A stretch of DNA of 64,000 nucleotides, taken from positions 186,001 to 250,000 of the forward strand of contig NZ_CP027732.1 of NCBI RefSeq assembly GCF_003852235.1, read 5' to 3'. Shown one piece after another: positions 19,237 to 29,610 of the stretch. The DNA comes from Pseudomonas sp. R4-35-07 (GTDB taxonomy: Bacteria; Pseudomonadota; Gammaproteobacteria; Pseudomonadales; Pseudomonadaceae). Position 1 is the stretch's first letter. Every line of letters starts with the position of its first letter. The notes under the pieces are model-generated. The model was not told the origin of the DNA, did not search any database, and saw nothing but the letters and a program-made list of their open reading frames with translations. A program made the translations under genes and the position numbers.

Positions 19237-22200
19237 ATGGACGTTCGCCAATTCGCCTTCCTGGCCCGCCAACCTTCTGCCGCCCTGAAGCCGCGCAACG
19301 CGTTCTTCGGCCTGCCCAAGCGCGGGCTGGCGTTGATCCTCGCCAACGCGCTGTTCTGGCAGCCGCTGCTGGCCCAGGCCGAGGGCATTGTGGTCAGTGC
19401 GCCGGGTACTTCGGTTGGCCAGGCGGGCAATGGCGTGCCGGTGGTGAACATCGCCACGCCCAACGGCGCGGGTTTGTCCCATAACCAGTTCCAGCAGTAC
19501 AACGTCGGCCCCAACGGCGTGATCCTCAATAACGCCACCGGTACCCTGGTCAACACCCAGCTGGGCGGTTACATCGTCGGCAACCCCAACCTCAAGGGCG
19601 GCGCGGCCAGCGTCATCCTCAACGAAGTCAACGGCGGCAGCGCCAGCCAGTTGCGCGGCTATACCGAAGTGGCGGGGCAGTCGGCCAAGGTCATCGTCGC
19701 CAACCCGTACGGGATTACCTGCAGCGGCTGCGGCTTCATCAACACGCCGAACGTGACCCTCACCACCGGCAAACCGGTGCTCGACCCGACCGGCCAGCTG
19801 AAAAGCTACCAGGTCGACGGCGGCGCCGTGACCATCGACGGCGAAGGCCTCAACGCCAGCAACGTCGACCGCTTCGACATCATCACCCGCTCGGCCAAAA
19901 TCAACGCACAGATCAACGCTCGCGAACTCAACGTGATCGCCGGGCGCAACGACGTCGATGCGCAAAGCCTGAACACCACGCCGCGCGCCGATGACGGCAG
20001 CGCCAAACCCGAGCTGGCGATCGACTCCTCGGCCCTGGGCGGCATGTATGCCGGTGCGATCAAACTGGTGGGCACCGAGGCCGGTGTGGGGGTGAAGCTC
20101 GACGGCACCCTGGCGGCCAGTGGTGGGGATATTCAGCTCGATGCCAATGGGCGCTTGAGCATGGCGCAGGCGGCGGCCACCGGCAACGTCAAGGTCACGG
20201 CGCAGAATGTCGACCTGACCGATAAGGTTTACGCCAACGGCAACGTGCAGGTCACCAGCGCTCAGAACCTGGTCAACCAGAAAAGCATCGCAGCCGGCCA
20301 GCGCATCGAACTCAACGCGGCCAACGTGAACAACCCCGGCATCATCGAAGCCGGCGTCGCCGCCGATAACACCCGCAACACCACCGGCGATCTGGTGGTC
20401 AACGCGCAAACCGTCACCACCTCCGGCAACCTGCTGGCCAGCCGCGCCCTGGCGATCACCGCCGCGCAAGCGCTGACCAATCAGGGCGCAATCATCCAGG
20501 CCAAGACCGTCGACCTCAGCAGCGCCAAGCTGACCAACCAGGGTGCCAGCGCACGCCTGTTCGGCGAGCAGAGCCTGGCGATCAACTCGCCGGCCATCGT
20601 CAACCTCGGCGGGCTGATTCGCTTCGGTGAAGGCCAGGCCGCCACGCTCAACAGCGCCTCCCTGGACAACCGCCAGGGCCGTATCGAAATGGCCGGTGGC
20701 AGCCTGGTCGTGACCAGCGCCAACCTCAACAACAGCGGCGGGCAAATCATCGCCAACGACCTCACCGTCAACGCCGGCAGCCTGAACAACCAGAACGGCG
20801 TGCTGGTGGGCAAAACCGCTACCGTCAATGCCAGTAACCTCGACAACAGCCTCAAGGGCCTGGTCCAGGCCGACGGCGGCACGCTCAACCTCACCGTTGC
20901 CAACACCTTCAACAACAACCAGGGTTTCGCCCAGGCCAGCACCGACCTCAACGTCACTGCCGGCAGCCTCAGCAGTAATGCTAACGGCGTGCTCAGCGCC
21001 GACACCGGCAAGCTGACCCTCACCGCCGCGCAACAGCTCAACAACGCCCAGGGCCGCCTGCAGGCCGGGCAGGGCGATATCGCACTGCGCGCCGCGAACC
21101 TGGATAACCAGAACGGCGTGATCGTCGGCAAGCAACTGCTGCTCGACGTTGCCGGTGGCGATATCGACAACCGTGCCGGGCGCGTCTTGGGCGACCAACT
21201 CGACGTGCGCGCTTCCGGCCTCGACAACCGCAGCGCCGGCCTGCTGGCCGGTGGCGCCCAGGGCGTCAGCCTGCTGCTCAAAGGCCCGGGCCAGTTGCTT
21301 AACGCCCAGGGCCGCATCCAGAGCGAAGGCCTCCTGCAATTGCAGGGCGAGCGTTTCGACAACAGCGCAGGCATCCTGCTGGGCCAGACCGTCGACGTGA
21401 TCGCGCAAACCTTCAACAACAGCGACAAAGGCGCGCTGGTCAGCGATGGCGGCGACGTGGTGCTCAAGGTCAGCGACCTGCTCACCAACGTCGGCGGCCA
21501 GATCGACGCGGGCGAGCGCAGCGTATTGGTCAAGCAGCTCACCACCCTCAACAACGACGGCGGCACCCTGCGCGGCAAGCATCTGGACATCGCCGCCCAG
21601 CACCTGAACAACAACAACGGCCAACTGCTGGCCGGCGCCGGGGGCTTGAGCTACAGCGGCCAGGACCTGAGCAACCGCAAGGGCCTGATCCTCAGCGGCG
21701 GCGCCCTCACCGAATTGACCACCGCCAGCCTGGATAACCAGGACGGCACCGTGCAGGGCGACAGCCTGAGCGTCTCCGCCGACAGCGTGAACAACGGCAG
21801 CGACGGCCTGATGGCGAGCTTGGTGGGCAATCTGCAACTCACCGTGCAAACCCTGGCCAACCGTGGCGGCAAACTGTTCGGCAAAGAGCAGGTGACCGTC
21901 AACGGCGCCACCCTCGACAACAGCGCAGGCGGCCAGATCAGCGGCAACCAGCTCAACCTCACCTCTCGCGACACCCTCACCAACCAGGGCGGCCTGATCG
22001 AAGCCAACCAGGGCCTGACCCTCACCGGCGGCAACCTGGACAACAGCGCCAACGGCCAATTGCGTGGCCTGGGCGGCGCCAGCAGCAGCGTCAATCTCAG
22101 CGGGACGGTAAACAACCAGAACGGCACCCTGGAATTCGGCAGCCAGGCCTTCAGCCTCGACGCCGCCAGCCTCAACAATCAGAACGGCATGCTGCAACAC

Positions 22201-25200
22201 GCCGGCTCCGGCCTGTTCCACCTCAACACCGCCAGCCTGTCCGGCAGCCAGGGCAATATCCAGGGCATGGGCAGCGCCGACTGGGCATTCGGCAAAGTCG
22301 ACGGCCTGGGCCGCGTGCAACTCAACGACGTGCTCACCTACAAGAGCGACCAAGCGCTGGCCCTCAAGGCCGGTGACCGCATGGCCAGCGCCAAGGGTTT
22401 GGTCCTCAACGTGGCCAGCCTGGACAACGGCGGCGAACTGCTCAGCGACGGTGACATCAGCATCACCACTGGCGATATGAGCAACAGCGGCCGCGTCTCG
22501 GCTCTGCAAACCCTCACCGTCGCTGCGAACAATCTCAACCAGAACGGCGGCCGCCTGGCGGCCACCAATGCTCGCCTGACCCTCAACGGCACCCTGGCCA
22601 ACCTCGGTTTCCTCACCGCCCGGCAGCAGTTGGATATCGCCGCTGCGCAAATCGACAACCGTGGCACCCTCGGTGCCCAGGGCGCGGTGAACCTGACCGC
22701 CGTCAACGGCATCACCAATGCGGCCGATTCGCTGTTGTTCAGCGGCGGCGACATGACGTTGCGCAGCAATGGCTTCAGCAATAGCTATGGCGATGTCTAC
22801 AGCAAAGGCAACTTGAGCTTCGCCGCACGGGATGGTGGGCGTGCCGTGCTGTTCAGCAACCGCTCCGGCACCGTGGAAAGCGAAGGCTCCATCGGCATCA
22901 ATGCGGGCTTCATCGAAAATGCCAAAGACGAATTCGAACTCGGGCAAACGCTGACCACCGGCAGCTTGTATTGGGTTTGTTCGCAACACTGCGACGAGAG
23001 CGACAACTGGGAACGTGGCGAGATCACCATCTACGAAACGTACCTTGAGGCGGCGACCAAGGATTCGGCAGCGGCGCGCCTGGTGGCGGGCAAAAACATG
23101 CTGCTGCAAGGCGACAATGTGCAGAACCGCTACAGCCTGATGGCCGCCAATGGCGACCTGAGCATCACCGCCGGTGACCTGCTCAATCAGGGCGCCGCCA
23201 CGCGTACGGGGCAGCGCAAGATTGTCGTCAACACGCCAGGGCACGTTCCCGACGATTTGTTTGAACGCATGCGATACGTCGACGTTCCCGCGTTCAATGC
23301 GGCCACGGCGGCTGGGCATTTCGATAAGGCGCGCTTCGAAGAACTGAAAAGCCGCTCGCCCAATAGCCGGCCTTTCGTCCACTCAAGCGACGTCACCACC
23401 TGGACCGACAACGGCGGCCCTGGCTACGACGCCACCCTGCAAGCCGGCGGCACGGTCAACCTAAACGTCGCCCGCACCCTGCAAAACGGCACGCTGCACA
23501 ACAACACCCTGGCCCAGTTGACCGGCACCCTCGGCGACGACCAGACCGGCATCCCCGTCGGCGGTATCAACATCAACCTGAGCAAACACGCCAACGACCC
23601 GAGCGCCCAGGCGCCCGGCAGCGTATTGCCTGTAGTGGGCGTGGCCCCCGGCGGCGGCTTCGTGCCTGTGGACTACACCGGCACCGCCTTCGCCCCGGTC
23701 GACCCCACCACCTCGCCCACCTTCCAACTGCCCAAGGGCGAGTACGGCCTGTTCGTCAAGAACGCCGACCCTACCAGCCACTACCTGATCGAGACCAACC
23801 CGGAGTTCACCTCGGTGTCCGGCTTCTTCAGCTCCGACTACATGCTCGGCAAACTCGGCTTCAATTCCGATAATGCCTGGCGCCGCCTCGGTGATGGCCA
23901 GTACGAAACCCGCCTGATCCGCGACGCCGTGCTCGCGCAAACCGGCCAACGCTTCCTCGCCGGCGGCCTGTACAGCGACGCCGACCAGTTCCGTTACCTG
24001 ATGGACAACGCACTGGCCAGCAAAGACGCCCTGCGCCTTAGCCTCGGCGTGTCCCTCACCGGCCAGCAAGTCGGCGCCCTGACCCACGACATCGTGTGGA
24101 TGGAAAACCGCGTCATCGACGGCCAGACCGTGCTCGTACCGGTGCTCTACCTGGCCCAGGCCGACTCGCGCAACGTGCGCGGCAACAGCCTGATCCAGGG
24201 CCGCGACCTCAACCTGGTCACCGGCGGCGACCTGATCAACGTCGGCACCCTGCGCGCCAGCAACAACCTGTCCGCCATCAGCAGCGGCAGTATCTACACC
24301 GGCGGCCTGGTCGAAGCCGGCAACAACCTGAACCTGCTGGCCCAGGACAGCATCCGCAACGCCATGGCCGGCGAAATCCGCGGCAAGCAAGTCAGCCTCA
24401 CCGCGCTCAAGGGCGATGTCACCAACGACAACACCGCCATTCAGGTGCGTGACGGCGTCGGCATGCGCACCCTCACCGACACCAGCGCTGGCACCATCGT
24501 CGCCCGCGAAAACCTCGCCATCGACGCCGGCCGCGACCTCACCAACCGAGGCGCTTTGGTAGCGGGCAACGACGCCAACCTCACCGCCGGCCGCGACCTC
24601 AACCTCATCGCCGCCAGCGACACCAGCGTCAAGCACGAGACCCGTGACAGCGGCGAAAAATCCAGCATCACCACCGACGTCAAAAACCTCGCCGCCAGCG
24701 TCACGGCGGGCGGCAGCATCAATATGCAAGCCGGGCAAGACGTCAACATCATCGGCAGCACCGCCACCGCCGGCAAAGACCTTACCATCGCCGCCGGCCG
24801 CGACCTCAACGTCGCCTCCGTCAGCGACATGCACAACGTCGAAGGCAAGGAAAAACACGGCAAAAAACGCATCAAGACCTCAGACGACCAGACCACCCAA
24901 GTGGCCAGCGTACTGACGGCGGGCGGGGATTTCGTCAGCCAGGCTGGGCGTGACACCACGATAGTGGCGAGCAGGATCAGTGCGGGGAATGAGGCTTATC
25001 TGTATAGCGGGGATAAGTTGAACCTGCTGGCGGCGCAGAACAGCACCTACAGCCTTTACGACATGAAGGAGAAGGGTGGTTGGGGCGCGAAGAAGACCAA
25101 GCGCGATGAAGTGACCCACGTCACGAATGTGGGGACTGAAATCAAGACTGGTGGTGATCTGTCGCTGGTCAGCGGCGGTGATCAGCTGTATCAGCGGGCC

Positions 25201-28200
25201 AAGCTCGAGAGTGGTAAGGACCTAGCGATCACCAGTGGCGGCGCGGTGACCTTCGAGGCGGTCAAGGACCTGCACCAGGAGAGCCACGAGAAGAGCAAGA
25301 GTGACCTGGCGTGGACCAGCGCCAAGGGCAAGGGGAATACCGACGAGACGCTGCGCCAAAGTGAGTTGAAGGCACAGGGTGAGTTGGCGATCAAGGCGGT
25401 CAACGGGCTGAAGATCGACATTAAACAGATTGATCAGAACACGGTTAGCCAAACGATTGATGTGATGGTCAAAGCAGACCCACAGTTGGCTTGGTTGAAA
25501 GAAGCCGAGAAGCGCGGGGATGTGGATTGGCGGCATGTGAAGGAACTGCACGACTCCTTTAAGTACAGCCATTCCAGCCTCGGCCAAGGCGCAATGCTGG
25601 CAATCATTATCGTTGTCACCGTGTTGACGGCGGGAGCCGCCAGTGCACTTGCTGCCTCTGCAGGGAGCGCAGTCGGCGCGGGCTCGACCATGGCGGCTGC
25701 GACAGCCGCTACTGCTGCGACGTCGACCACCGCTGCAGTTGCAGGAACTGCGGCTGGGTTGGGCAACGTTATCGCGACGGCGTCGTTGACTTCGCTTGCT
25801 AGCACCGGCGTTGTTAGCACCATAAACAATAAAGGCAACCTGGGGGCAGCATTCAAGGAAACGTTCAGCAGCGACAGCCTGAAACAATCGCTGATCGCGG
25901 GTGCTTCTGCAGGTTTTGTGAATTACGCGAGTGGCAATTGGTTCGGCGCACAGAGCGACCCCGTAACTAATAAAGTAAGCGGCCCAAGCGTCGTGCCCCA
26001 TTGGAACGACCCGGCAGCAATTGGCCGTTTTGGAACGATCCAATTAGCTGGTGGTGCAGTGCGCGGGACGCTTTCTGAAGCCCTTGGACAAGGGAGCTTC
26101 AAAGACGCCATGAAGGGCAGTCTTTTTGATGTGATGCAGGCGACCGCCTTCACAGGCGTTGGTGATTTTGGCAATGCCTACAAACTTCAAGACAGCGGTC
26201 TAAGCAAAACGGCACTGCACGCCGTTGTAGGCGGGTTGCTTTCGGAAGCCATGGGTGGCGACTTCAAGACGGGAGCGATTGCTGCGGGTGCTAATGAAGC
26301 CCTTATTGTGACGTTGGATAAGTCACCTCTACTCAGTAGTAGTGATCCAGCAGAGCATGATCGACTGGTCAATGCAGCATCCAAGCTGGTGGGATTGCTC
26401 GCTGCCGCAAGCGTTGACGGCGATGTTGCAATGGGCTCGGAAATTGCTGGAAATGCACAATCATACAACCGCAAGTTGCACGCTCAAGAAGAGAAACGAT
26501 TGGCCCAAGAGGCCAAGAGTTTAGATGCCACTAAAGGTCAAAGCCGATCTGGCTTTGAGTGGGATGCCCTCTTAACGTTTGTTGCCGGAGGTGAGGTCGA
26601 TCAGAAAACCAACAATGAGCTTCAAGGGATTCTGGCCGGTTACGGTCCCACAAATCCTGAAGGGCAAGCACTAGGAGACGACCTGGCTGTTGCGCGGGGA
26701 GTTATCAATAAGCTGCAAAACGAGAAAGTCCTACTGACCTGGGGTGATGGCAGCCCCATTGTTGCGAACGGGGATCAGGTCGTCGCGTTCAAGTCTACAG
26801 ATAAGCAGTACAAGGATTCGCTGCTGTTCAATCCTTCGAGCAACACAACCTACAACAACGAACCCGGTGGTGTGGGTGTTGTGCCGGATGCGTGGGCCGA
26901 GCAATACGGAGAGCGTACGGCTATCAGGAAATTTCCTGAAATCGCCGCGCTCAGTTCTGATACTGCCTCCCAAGCAGAGCAAATAGACCGGCTACGCGTT
27001 TTGGTGGGCGGTGGCATTAATTCAGATATAGATCTCAAACTGCTTGCTGAGCTTATGCCTGTAGGTGGCGTAGGCAAGGGAGCACTGTTAAGCGCAATCA
27101 AAGAGTTGGCGGCGCGGGACACATTGGCGGTTAAAGGAACGGAGGCTATCGCTGGGAAGGCTGCGGAGACTGTTTCTGGAAAGGCCATTGAGTCAGCAGC
27201 CGGTAAAGGCTTGGATGCGGCGGCGGGTAAGGGGACTGAACAGTTTGCCAACCAAGCACAGGCCAAGTTAGCAGGCTATAGCCCATGCTGTTTTGCTGCC
27301 GGGACTATGGTCGCCACCCCTGATGGTGAACGAGCCATTGACGCCCTCAGGGTGGGCGACGTCGTCTGGACCAAACCTGAAGAAGGAGGTGAACCGTTCG
27401 CCTCGAAGGTCTCGGCAACCCACATTCGCACGGATCAGCCGATCTACCAGTTGACGCTTGTGAAGAACGGCAGTGCCGGTGAAGGTATCACTGAGACTCT
27501 GCAAGTGACGCCGGGTCATCCGTTCTACGTGCCGGCGCGCAAAGGCTTTGTACCACTTATAGAGCTCAAGCCGGGTGATCAACTGCAGTCGTTGGGGGAT
27601 GGGGCGACGCAAGAGGCTTCGATCTCCGTAGTATCAATAAAGCTGCTGCAGTCGCAGGGGAAAACGTACAACCTGACGGTGGACATTGGGCATACTTTCT
27701 ATGTTGGCAAGCTAAGCACGTGGGTACATAACATTGGACCTTGCTATACCTGTAATGCGGGAAGCTGTTCGGTTCATGGGCTAGATTCCAGCGCGACAGA
27801 TAGGGTATCTCAGAATTGGAATCGTCAAGACACACCAACGGCTGAAACAATCAAAGTCGACAGCAGTAAATCAGTCAAAGGATCGCCTGAGTACGAAATG
27901 CTCAACAACCCAGAAGCACGTATGCCCAACCAGCGTTATGAGCTGGACAACGGCACTACTTTTGTAACCGACAGTAGAGGTCTAGTCGAAGAGCTCACGT
28001 TCACCCCGGTTGATATCAAGGTTCCACGGGACGCGAGGCAAACTGCTGCTGGGAAGACCGGTAGAGAAACTGATGTAGGCGGACACGCACAAGCGTGTAG
28101 TCAGGGTGGGACATGCGATGGTTACAACTTGTTCGCCCAAGATCAGAATTTCAATAGCTCAGCGTATAAGGTATTTTACGAACACAAAATCAAAAGCGCT

Positions 28201-28368
28201 TTGAACGATCCAAATAAAGTAGTAGGACCGACAACTATAAAATTTAATCGCGAAGATCCTCGATCGTTGCGCCCAGATACGTTGGATGTTACTTATACAA
28301 TCGATGGAAAGCGTCAAACTGTTCGATTTGAAAATGAAGCTCGCAGAATACCGGAGCATAAAGAATGA
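19237..28368 (+). CDS. TpsA: giant filamentous hemagglutinin with HINT and nuclease toxin C-terminus
   Basis: 3043-residue CdiA/FhaB-type exoprotein. It has an extended signal peptide (to about 48) and a TPS secretion domain (about 50-300; motifs GNPNLKGGAASVILNEV and VANPYGITCSGCGF). A very long repeat region follows (about 300-2050: LDNQNG/LNNSGG hemagglutinin repeats, then GRDLN-type repeats), then a hydrophobic DUF637-like segment (about 2110-2240). A pretoxin HINT domain runs about 2684-2832 (CCFAAGTMVATPDG, VTPGHPFYV, YNLTVDIGHTFYVG). The last ~200 residues resemble DNA/RNA non-specific endonucleases (Endonuclea_NS_2), with GGH at 2948-2950 as catalytic histidine and GYNLFAQDQNFN after it. 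Probably a contact-dependent inhibition toxin. The immunity gene overlaps its stop. Confidence 0.9.
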   Translation: MDVRQFAFLARQPSAALKPRNAFFGLPKRGLALILANALFWQPLLAQAEGIVVSAPGTSVGQAGNGVPVVNIATPNGAGLSHNQFQQYNVGPNGVILNNATGTLVNTQLGGYIVGNPNLKGGAASVILNEVNGGSASQLRGYTEVAGQSAKVIVANPYGITCSGCGFINTPNVTLTTGKPVLDPTGQLKSYQVDGGAVTIDGEGLNASNVDRFDIITRSAKINAQINARELNVIAGRNDVDAQSLNTTPRADDGSAKPELAIDSSALGGMYAGAIKLVGTEAGVGVKLDGTLAASGGDIQLDANGRLSMAQAAATGNVKVTAQNVDLTDKVYANGNVQVTSAQNLVNQKSIAAGQRIELNAANVNNPGIIEAGVAADNTRNTTGDLVVNAQTVTTSGNLLASRALAITAAQALTNQGAIIQAKTVDLSSAKLTNQGASARLFGEQSLAINSPAIVNLGGLIRFGEGQAATLNSASLDNRQGRIEMAGGSLVVTSANLNNSGGQIIANDLTVNAGSLNNQNGVLVGKTATVNASNLDNSLKGLVQADGGTLNLTVANTFNNNQGFAQASTDLNVTAGSLSSNANGVLSADTGKLTLTAAQQLNNAQGRLQAGQGDIALRAANLDNQNGVIVGKQLLLDVAGGDIDNRAGRVLGDQLDVRASGLDNRSAGLLAGGAQGVSLLLKGPGQLLNAQGRIQSEGLLQLQGERFDNSAGILLGQTVDVIAQTFNNSDKGALVSDGGDVVLKVSDLLTNVGGQIDAGERSVLVKQLTTLNNDGGTLRGKHLDIAAQHLNNNNGQLLAGAGGLSYSGQDLSNRKGLILSGGALTELTTASLDNQDGTVQGDSLSVSADSVNNGSDGLMASLVGNLQLTVQTLANRGGKLFGKEQVTVNGATLDNSAGGQISGNQLNLTSRDTLTNQGGLIEANQGLTLTGGNLDNSANGQLRGLGGASSSVNLSGTVNNQNGTLEFGSQAFSLDAASLNNQNGMLQHAGSGLFHLNTASLSGSQGNIQGMGSADWAFGKVDGLGRVQLNDVLTYKSDQALALKAGDRMASAKGLVLNVASLDNGGELLSDGDISITTGDMSNSGRVSALQTLTVAANNLNQNGGRLAATNARLTLNGTLANLGFLTARQQLDIAAAQIDNRGTLGAQGAVNLTAVNGITNAADSLLFSGGDMTLRSNGFSNSYGDVYSKGNLSFAARDGGRAVLFSNRSGTVESEGSIGINAGFIENAKDEFELGQTLTTGSLYWVCSQHCDESDNWERGEITIYETYLEAATKDSAAARLVAGKNMLLQGDNVQNRYSLMAANGDLSITAGDLLNQGAATRTGQRKIVVNTPGHVPDDLFERMRYVDVPAFNAATAAGHFDKARFEELKSRSPNSRPFVHSSDVTTWTDNGGPGYDATLQAGGTVNLNVARTLQNGTLHNNTLAQLTGTLGDDQTGIPVGGININLSKHANDPSAQAPGSVLPVVGVAPGGGFVPVDYTGTAFAPVDPTTSPTFQLPKGEYGLFVKNADPTSHYLIETNPEFTSVSGFFSSDYMLGKLGFNSDNAWRRLGDGQYETRLIRDAVLAQTGQRFLAGGLYSDADQFRYLMDNALASKDALRLSLGVSLTGQQVGALTHDIVWMENRVIDGQTVLVPVLYLAQADSRNVRGNSLIQGRDLNLVTGGDLINVGTLRASNNLSAISSGSIYTGGLVEAGNNLNLLAQDSIRNAMAGEIRGKQVSLTALKGDVTNDNTAIQVRDGVGMRTLTDTSAGTIVARENLAIDAGRDLTNRGALVAGNDANLTAGRDLNLIAASDTSVKHETRDSGEKSSITTDVKNLAASVTAGGSINMQAGQDVNIIGSTATAGKDLTIAAGRDLNVASVSDMHNVEGKEKHGKKRIKTSDDQTTQVASVLTAGGDFVSQAGRDTTIVASRISAGNEAYLYSGDKLNLLAAQNSTYSLYDMKEKGGWGAKKTKRDEVTHVTNVGTEIKTGGDLSLVSGGDQLYQRAKLESGKDLAITSGGAVTFEAVKDLHQESHEKSKSDLAWTSAKGKGNTDETLRQSELKAQGELAIKAVNGLKIDIKQIDQNTVSQTIDVMVKADPQLAWLKEAEKRGDVDWRHVKELHDSFKYSHSSLGQGAMLAIIIVVTVLTAGAASALAASAGSAVGAGSTMAAATAATAATSTTAAVAGTAAGLGNVIATASLTSLASTGVVSTINNKGNLGAAFKETFSSDSLKQSLIAGASAGFVNYASGNWFGAQSDPVTNKVSGPSVVPHWNDPAAIGRFGTIQLAGGAVRGTLSEALGQGSFKDAMKGSLFDVMQATAFTGVGDFGNAYKLQDSGLSKTALHAVVGGLLSEAMGGDFKTGAIAAGANEALIVTLDKSPLLSSSDPAEHDRLVNAASKLVGLLAAASVDGDVAMGSEIAGNAQSYNRKLHAQEEKRLAQEAKSLDATKGQSRSGFEWDALLTFVAGGEVDQKTNNELQGILAGYGPTNPEGQALGDDLAVARGVINKLQNEKVLLTWGDGSPIVANGDQVVAFKSTDKQYKDSLLFNPSSNTTYNNEPGGVGVVPDAWAEQYGERTAIRKFPEIAALSSDTASQAEQIDRLRVLVGGGINSDIDLKLLAELMPVGGVGKGALLSAIKELAARDTLAVKGTEAIAGKAAETVSGKAIESAAGKGLDAAAGKGTEQFANQAQAKLAGYSPCCFAAGTMVATPDGERAIDALRVGDVVWTKPEEGGEPFASKVSATHIRTDQPIYQLTLVKNGSAGEGITETLQVTPGHPFYVPARKGFVPLIELKPGDQLQSLGDGATQEASISVVSIKLLQSQGKTYNLTVDIGHTFYVGKLSTWVHNIGPCYTCNAGSCSVHGLDSSATDRVSQNWNRQDTPTAETIKVDSSKSVKGSPEYEMLNNPEARMPNQRYELDNGTTFVTDSRGLVEELTFTPVDIKVPRDARQTAAGKTGRETDVGGHAQACSQGGTCDGYNLFAQDQNFNSSAYKVFYEHKIKSALNDPNKVVGPTTIKFNREDPRSLRPDTLDVTYTIDGKRQTVRFENEARRIPEHKE

Positions 28369-28670
28369 TTACCAAAGATATAGAAATTGTTAAAAGTATT
28401 TTTGAATTGCTTCAATCAGGAATTGTTGAAGATTATGATGCATTTAGGTATGAGACTGAGGTGTGCGACGGATACATGGTTGAAGAAATCTCCATTGAGA
28501 AAAATGGCGTTGTAAATGAACAGCCGCAAACTGAATTCAATGGTGCTGTTTTGTATCGATTAATTAAAGAGTTGAAGGCTAGCGCAGCATCGCGGGGTGA
28601 GAACTGGAGTTCTTTTGTGATGAGTTATGATGTTGGGGGGCAGGTAAAGACGAATTTCGTTTATCCGTGA
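28365..28670 (+). CDS. YezG-like immunity protein
   Basis: 101-residue acidic cytosolic protein whose ATG overlaps the tpsA stop (ATGA). The pattern of the second half (LYRLIKELK, then NWSSFVMSYDVGGQVKTNFVYP) resembles the YezG/DUF600 immunity family, which neutralises YeeF-type non-specific nucleases. That pairing fits the endonuclease C-terminus of the neighbouring TpsA. Base composition is much more AT-rich than in the pga or cys genes, as usual for exchanged toxin-immunity tips. The overlap is seen; family and role are by resemblance. Confidence 0.7.
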   Translation: MITKDIEIVKSIFELLQSGIVEDYDAFRYETEVCDGYMVEEISIEKNGVVNEQPQTEFNGAVLYRLIKELKASAASRGENWSSFVMSYDVGGQVKTNFVYP

Positions 28671-28938
28671 GTAAAAGTGTAAAAGTAATTTTTAAGTGTG
28701 GTTGATTGTCCATTTGGTTTGTGCTGAGGGGGTTATATAACCGGGGCGGGGTTTTTTGAATTTGTCAAGATGGTAAAAAGCAAATTTAATAAATTCGCCC
28801 TATTTTTAATTTTCATCATGAGCTAAAAGCTGTTATTGATAATAGTAGATCCCTAGGCGAGCCTAATAAAGGCGTAGCGGTATTTTTCAATAGTTAGTTA
28901 ATCGGTCCTTCTCTTTTATCAGATTTACCAAGAGCAAA
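28671..28938. other. AT-rich spacer after the immunity gene
   Basis: Contains the palindrome GGTTATATAACC followed by GGGGCGGGGTTTTTT (about 28729-28758), a plausible terminator for the TpsA-immunity unit. A short open tail (GEPNKGVAVFFNS before a TAG, about 28853-28895) lies near the end and could be scrap of a lost toxin tip, but it is too short to assign. Confidence 0.4.
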
Positions 28939-29565
28939 ATGATGTCTACCCTTTTGAATGACTGGTGCATTTTTTGTGAGGGAAAAGCTTATTTTGATAA
29001 GTCGCACTTTTTAGCGCTGTTCAAAGTGCATTCTTCTCTACCTGAAATCACTAAAGCGTTAAGCTATTTTCCTCAAGCTGACAGTTTGGTGTTGCGCGTG
29101 AATGAGGTGATTCAAGCTGGTACGCTTGAAGATAACTTATATCTATGCTCGACGATTGAATCTAGCGATTTTGAATTGTTGCAAAAGGCGAAACTCTGGT
29201 TGCAAGCTCAGGCAAGTTTCTGTAAGGCTCTTGGAGACGATGAGTTGTACAGAATATGCCAGCGTGCAAAATTGCTTTATGGAAGTAAAGATCAGTTTAA
29301 CGACTATGATAAGTTAGCTGTTCCCAGCAACTGGGTGCTCGAACTGGTGGGGGATCAAGTCAGGGATTGCATGTTGCTAAATACAGAGCAGGAATATGCA
29401 CTGTTTGAGGCTCTTTATGGAGTTGCCGCTGATTATTATTTGGCTTGGTATATGGGGCAGCCTTTAATAAAGCTGGATTTTGACTTCCGTTCATATTTTG
29501 ATTTTTGGCGCTTGGGCGGTATTGGGTATCTCAGTAAAGATAAATTCTTTGTTTGTCGAAGATGA
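28939..29565 (+). CDS. uncharacterised AT-rich orphan of the toxin-immunity tail
   Basis: 208-residue soluble acidic protein, mostly helical by composition, starting MMSTLLNDWCIFCEGKAYFDK and containing LDFDFRSYFDFWRLGGIGYL. A second ATG three bases later is equally possible. No signal peptide or membrane span. I recognise no family. Its position downstream of a CDI-type locus, its AT-richness and its size suggest an orphan immunity protein left by earlier toxin replacement, but that is inference. Confidence 0.55.
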   Translation: MMSTLLNDWCIFCEGKAYFDKSHFLALFKVHSSLPEITKALSYFPQADSLVLRVNEVIQAGTLEDNLYLCSTIESSDFELLQKAKLWLQAQASFCKALGDDELYRICQRAKLLYGSKDQFNDYDKLAVPSNWVLELVGDQVRDCMLLNTEQEYALFEALYGVAADYYLAWYMGQPLIKLDFDFRSYFDFWRLGGIGYLSKDKFFVCRR

Positions 29566-29610
29566 AAGAGGAAGAGGGATTTGTCTGGTTTGTCATAGCA
29601 GTACAGGACT

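Noticed and set aside
19207..23382. A 1391-codon minus-strand open frame antisense to tpsA
   Set aside because: It is rich in A, V, G and H, shows no domain pattern, and is the mirror of a GC-rich, strongly codon-biased gene. Such antisense frames are common artefacts, and similar ones oppose pgaA, gabD and the autotransporter.
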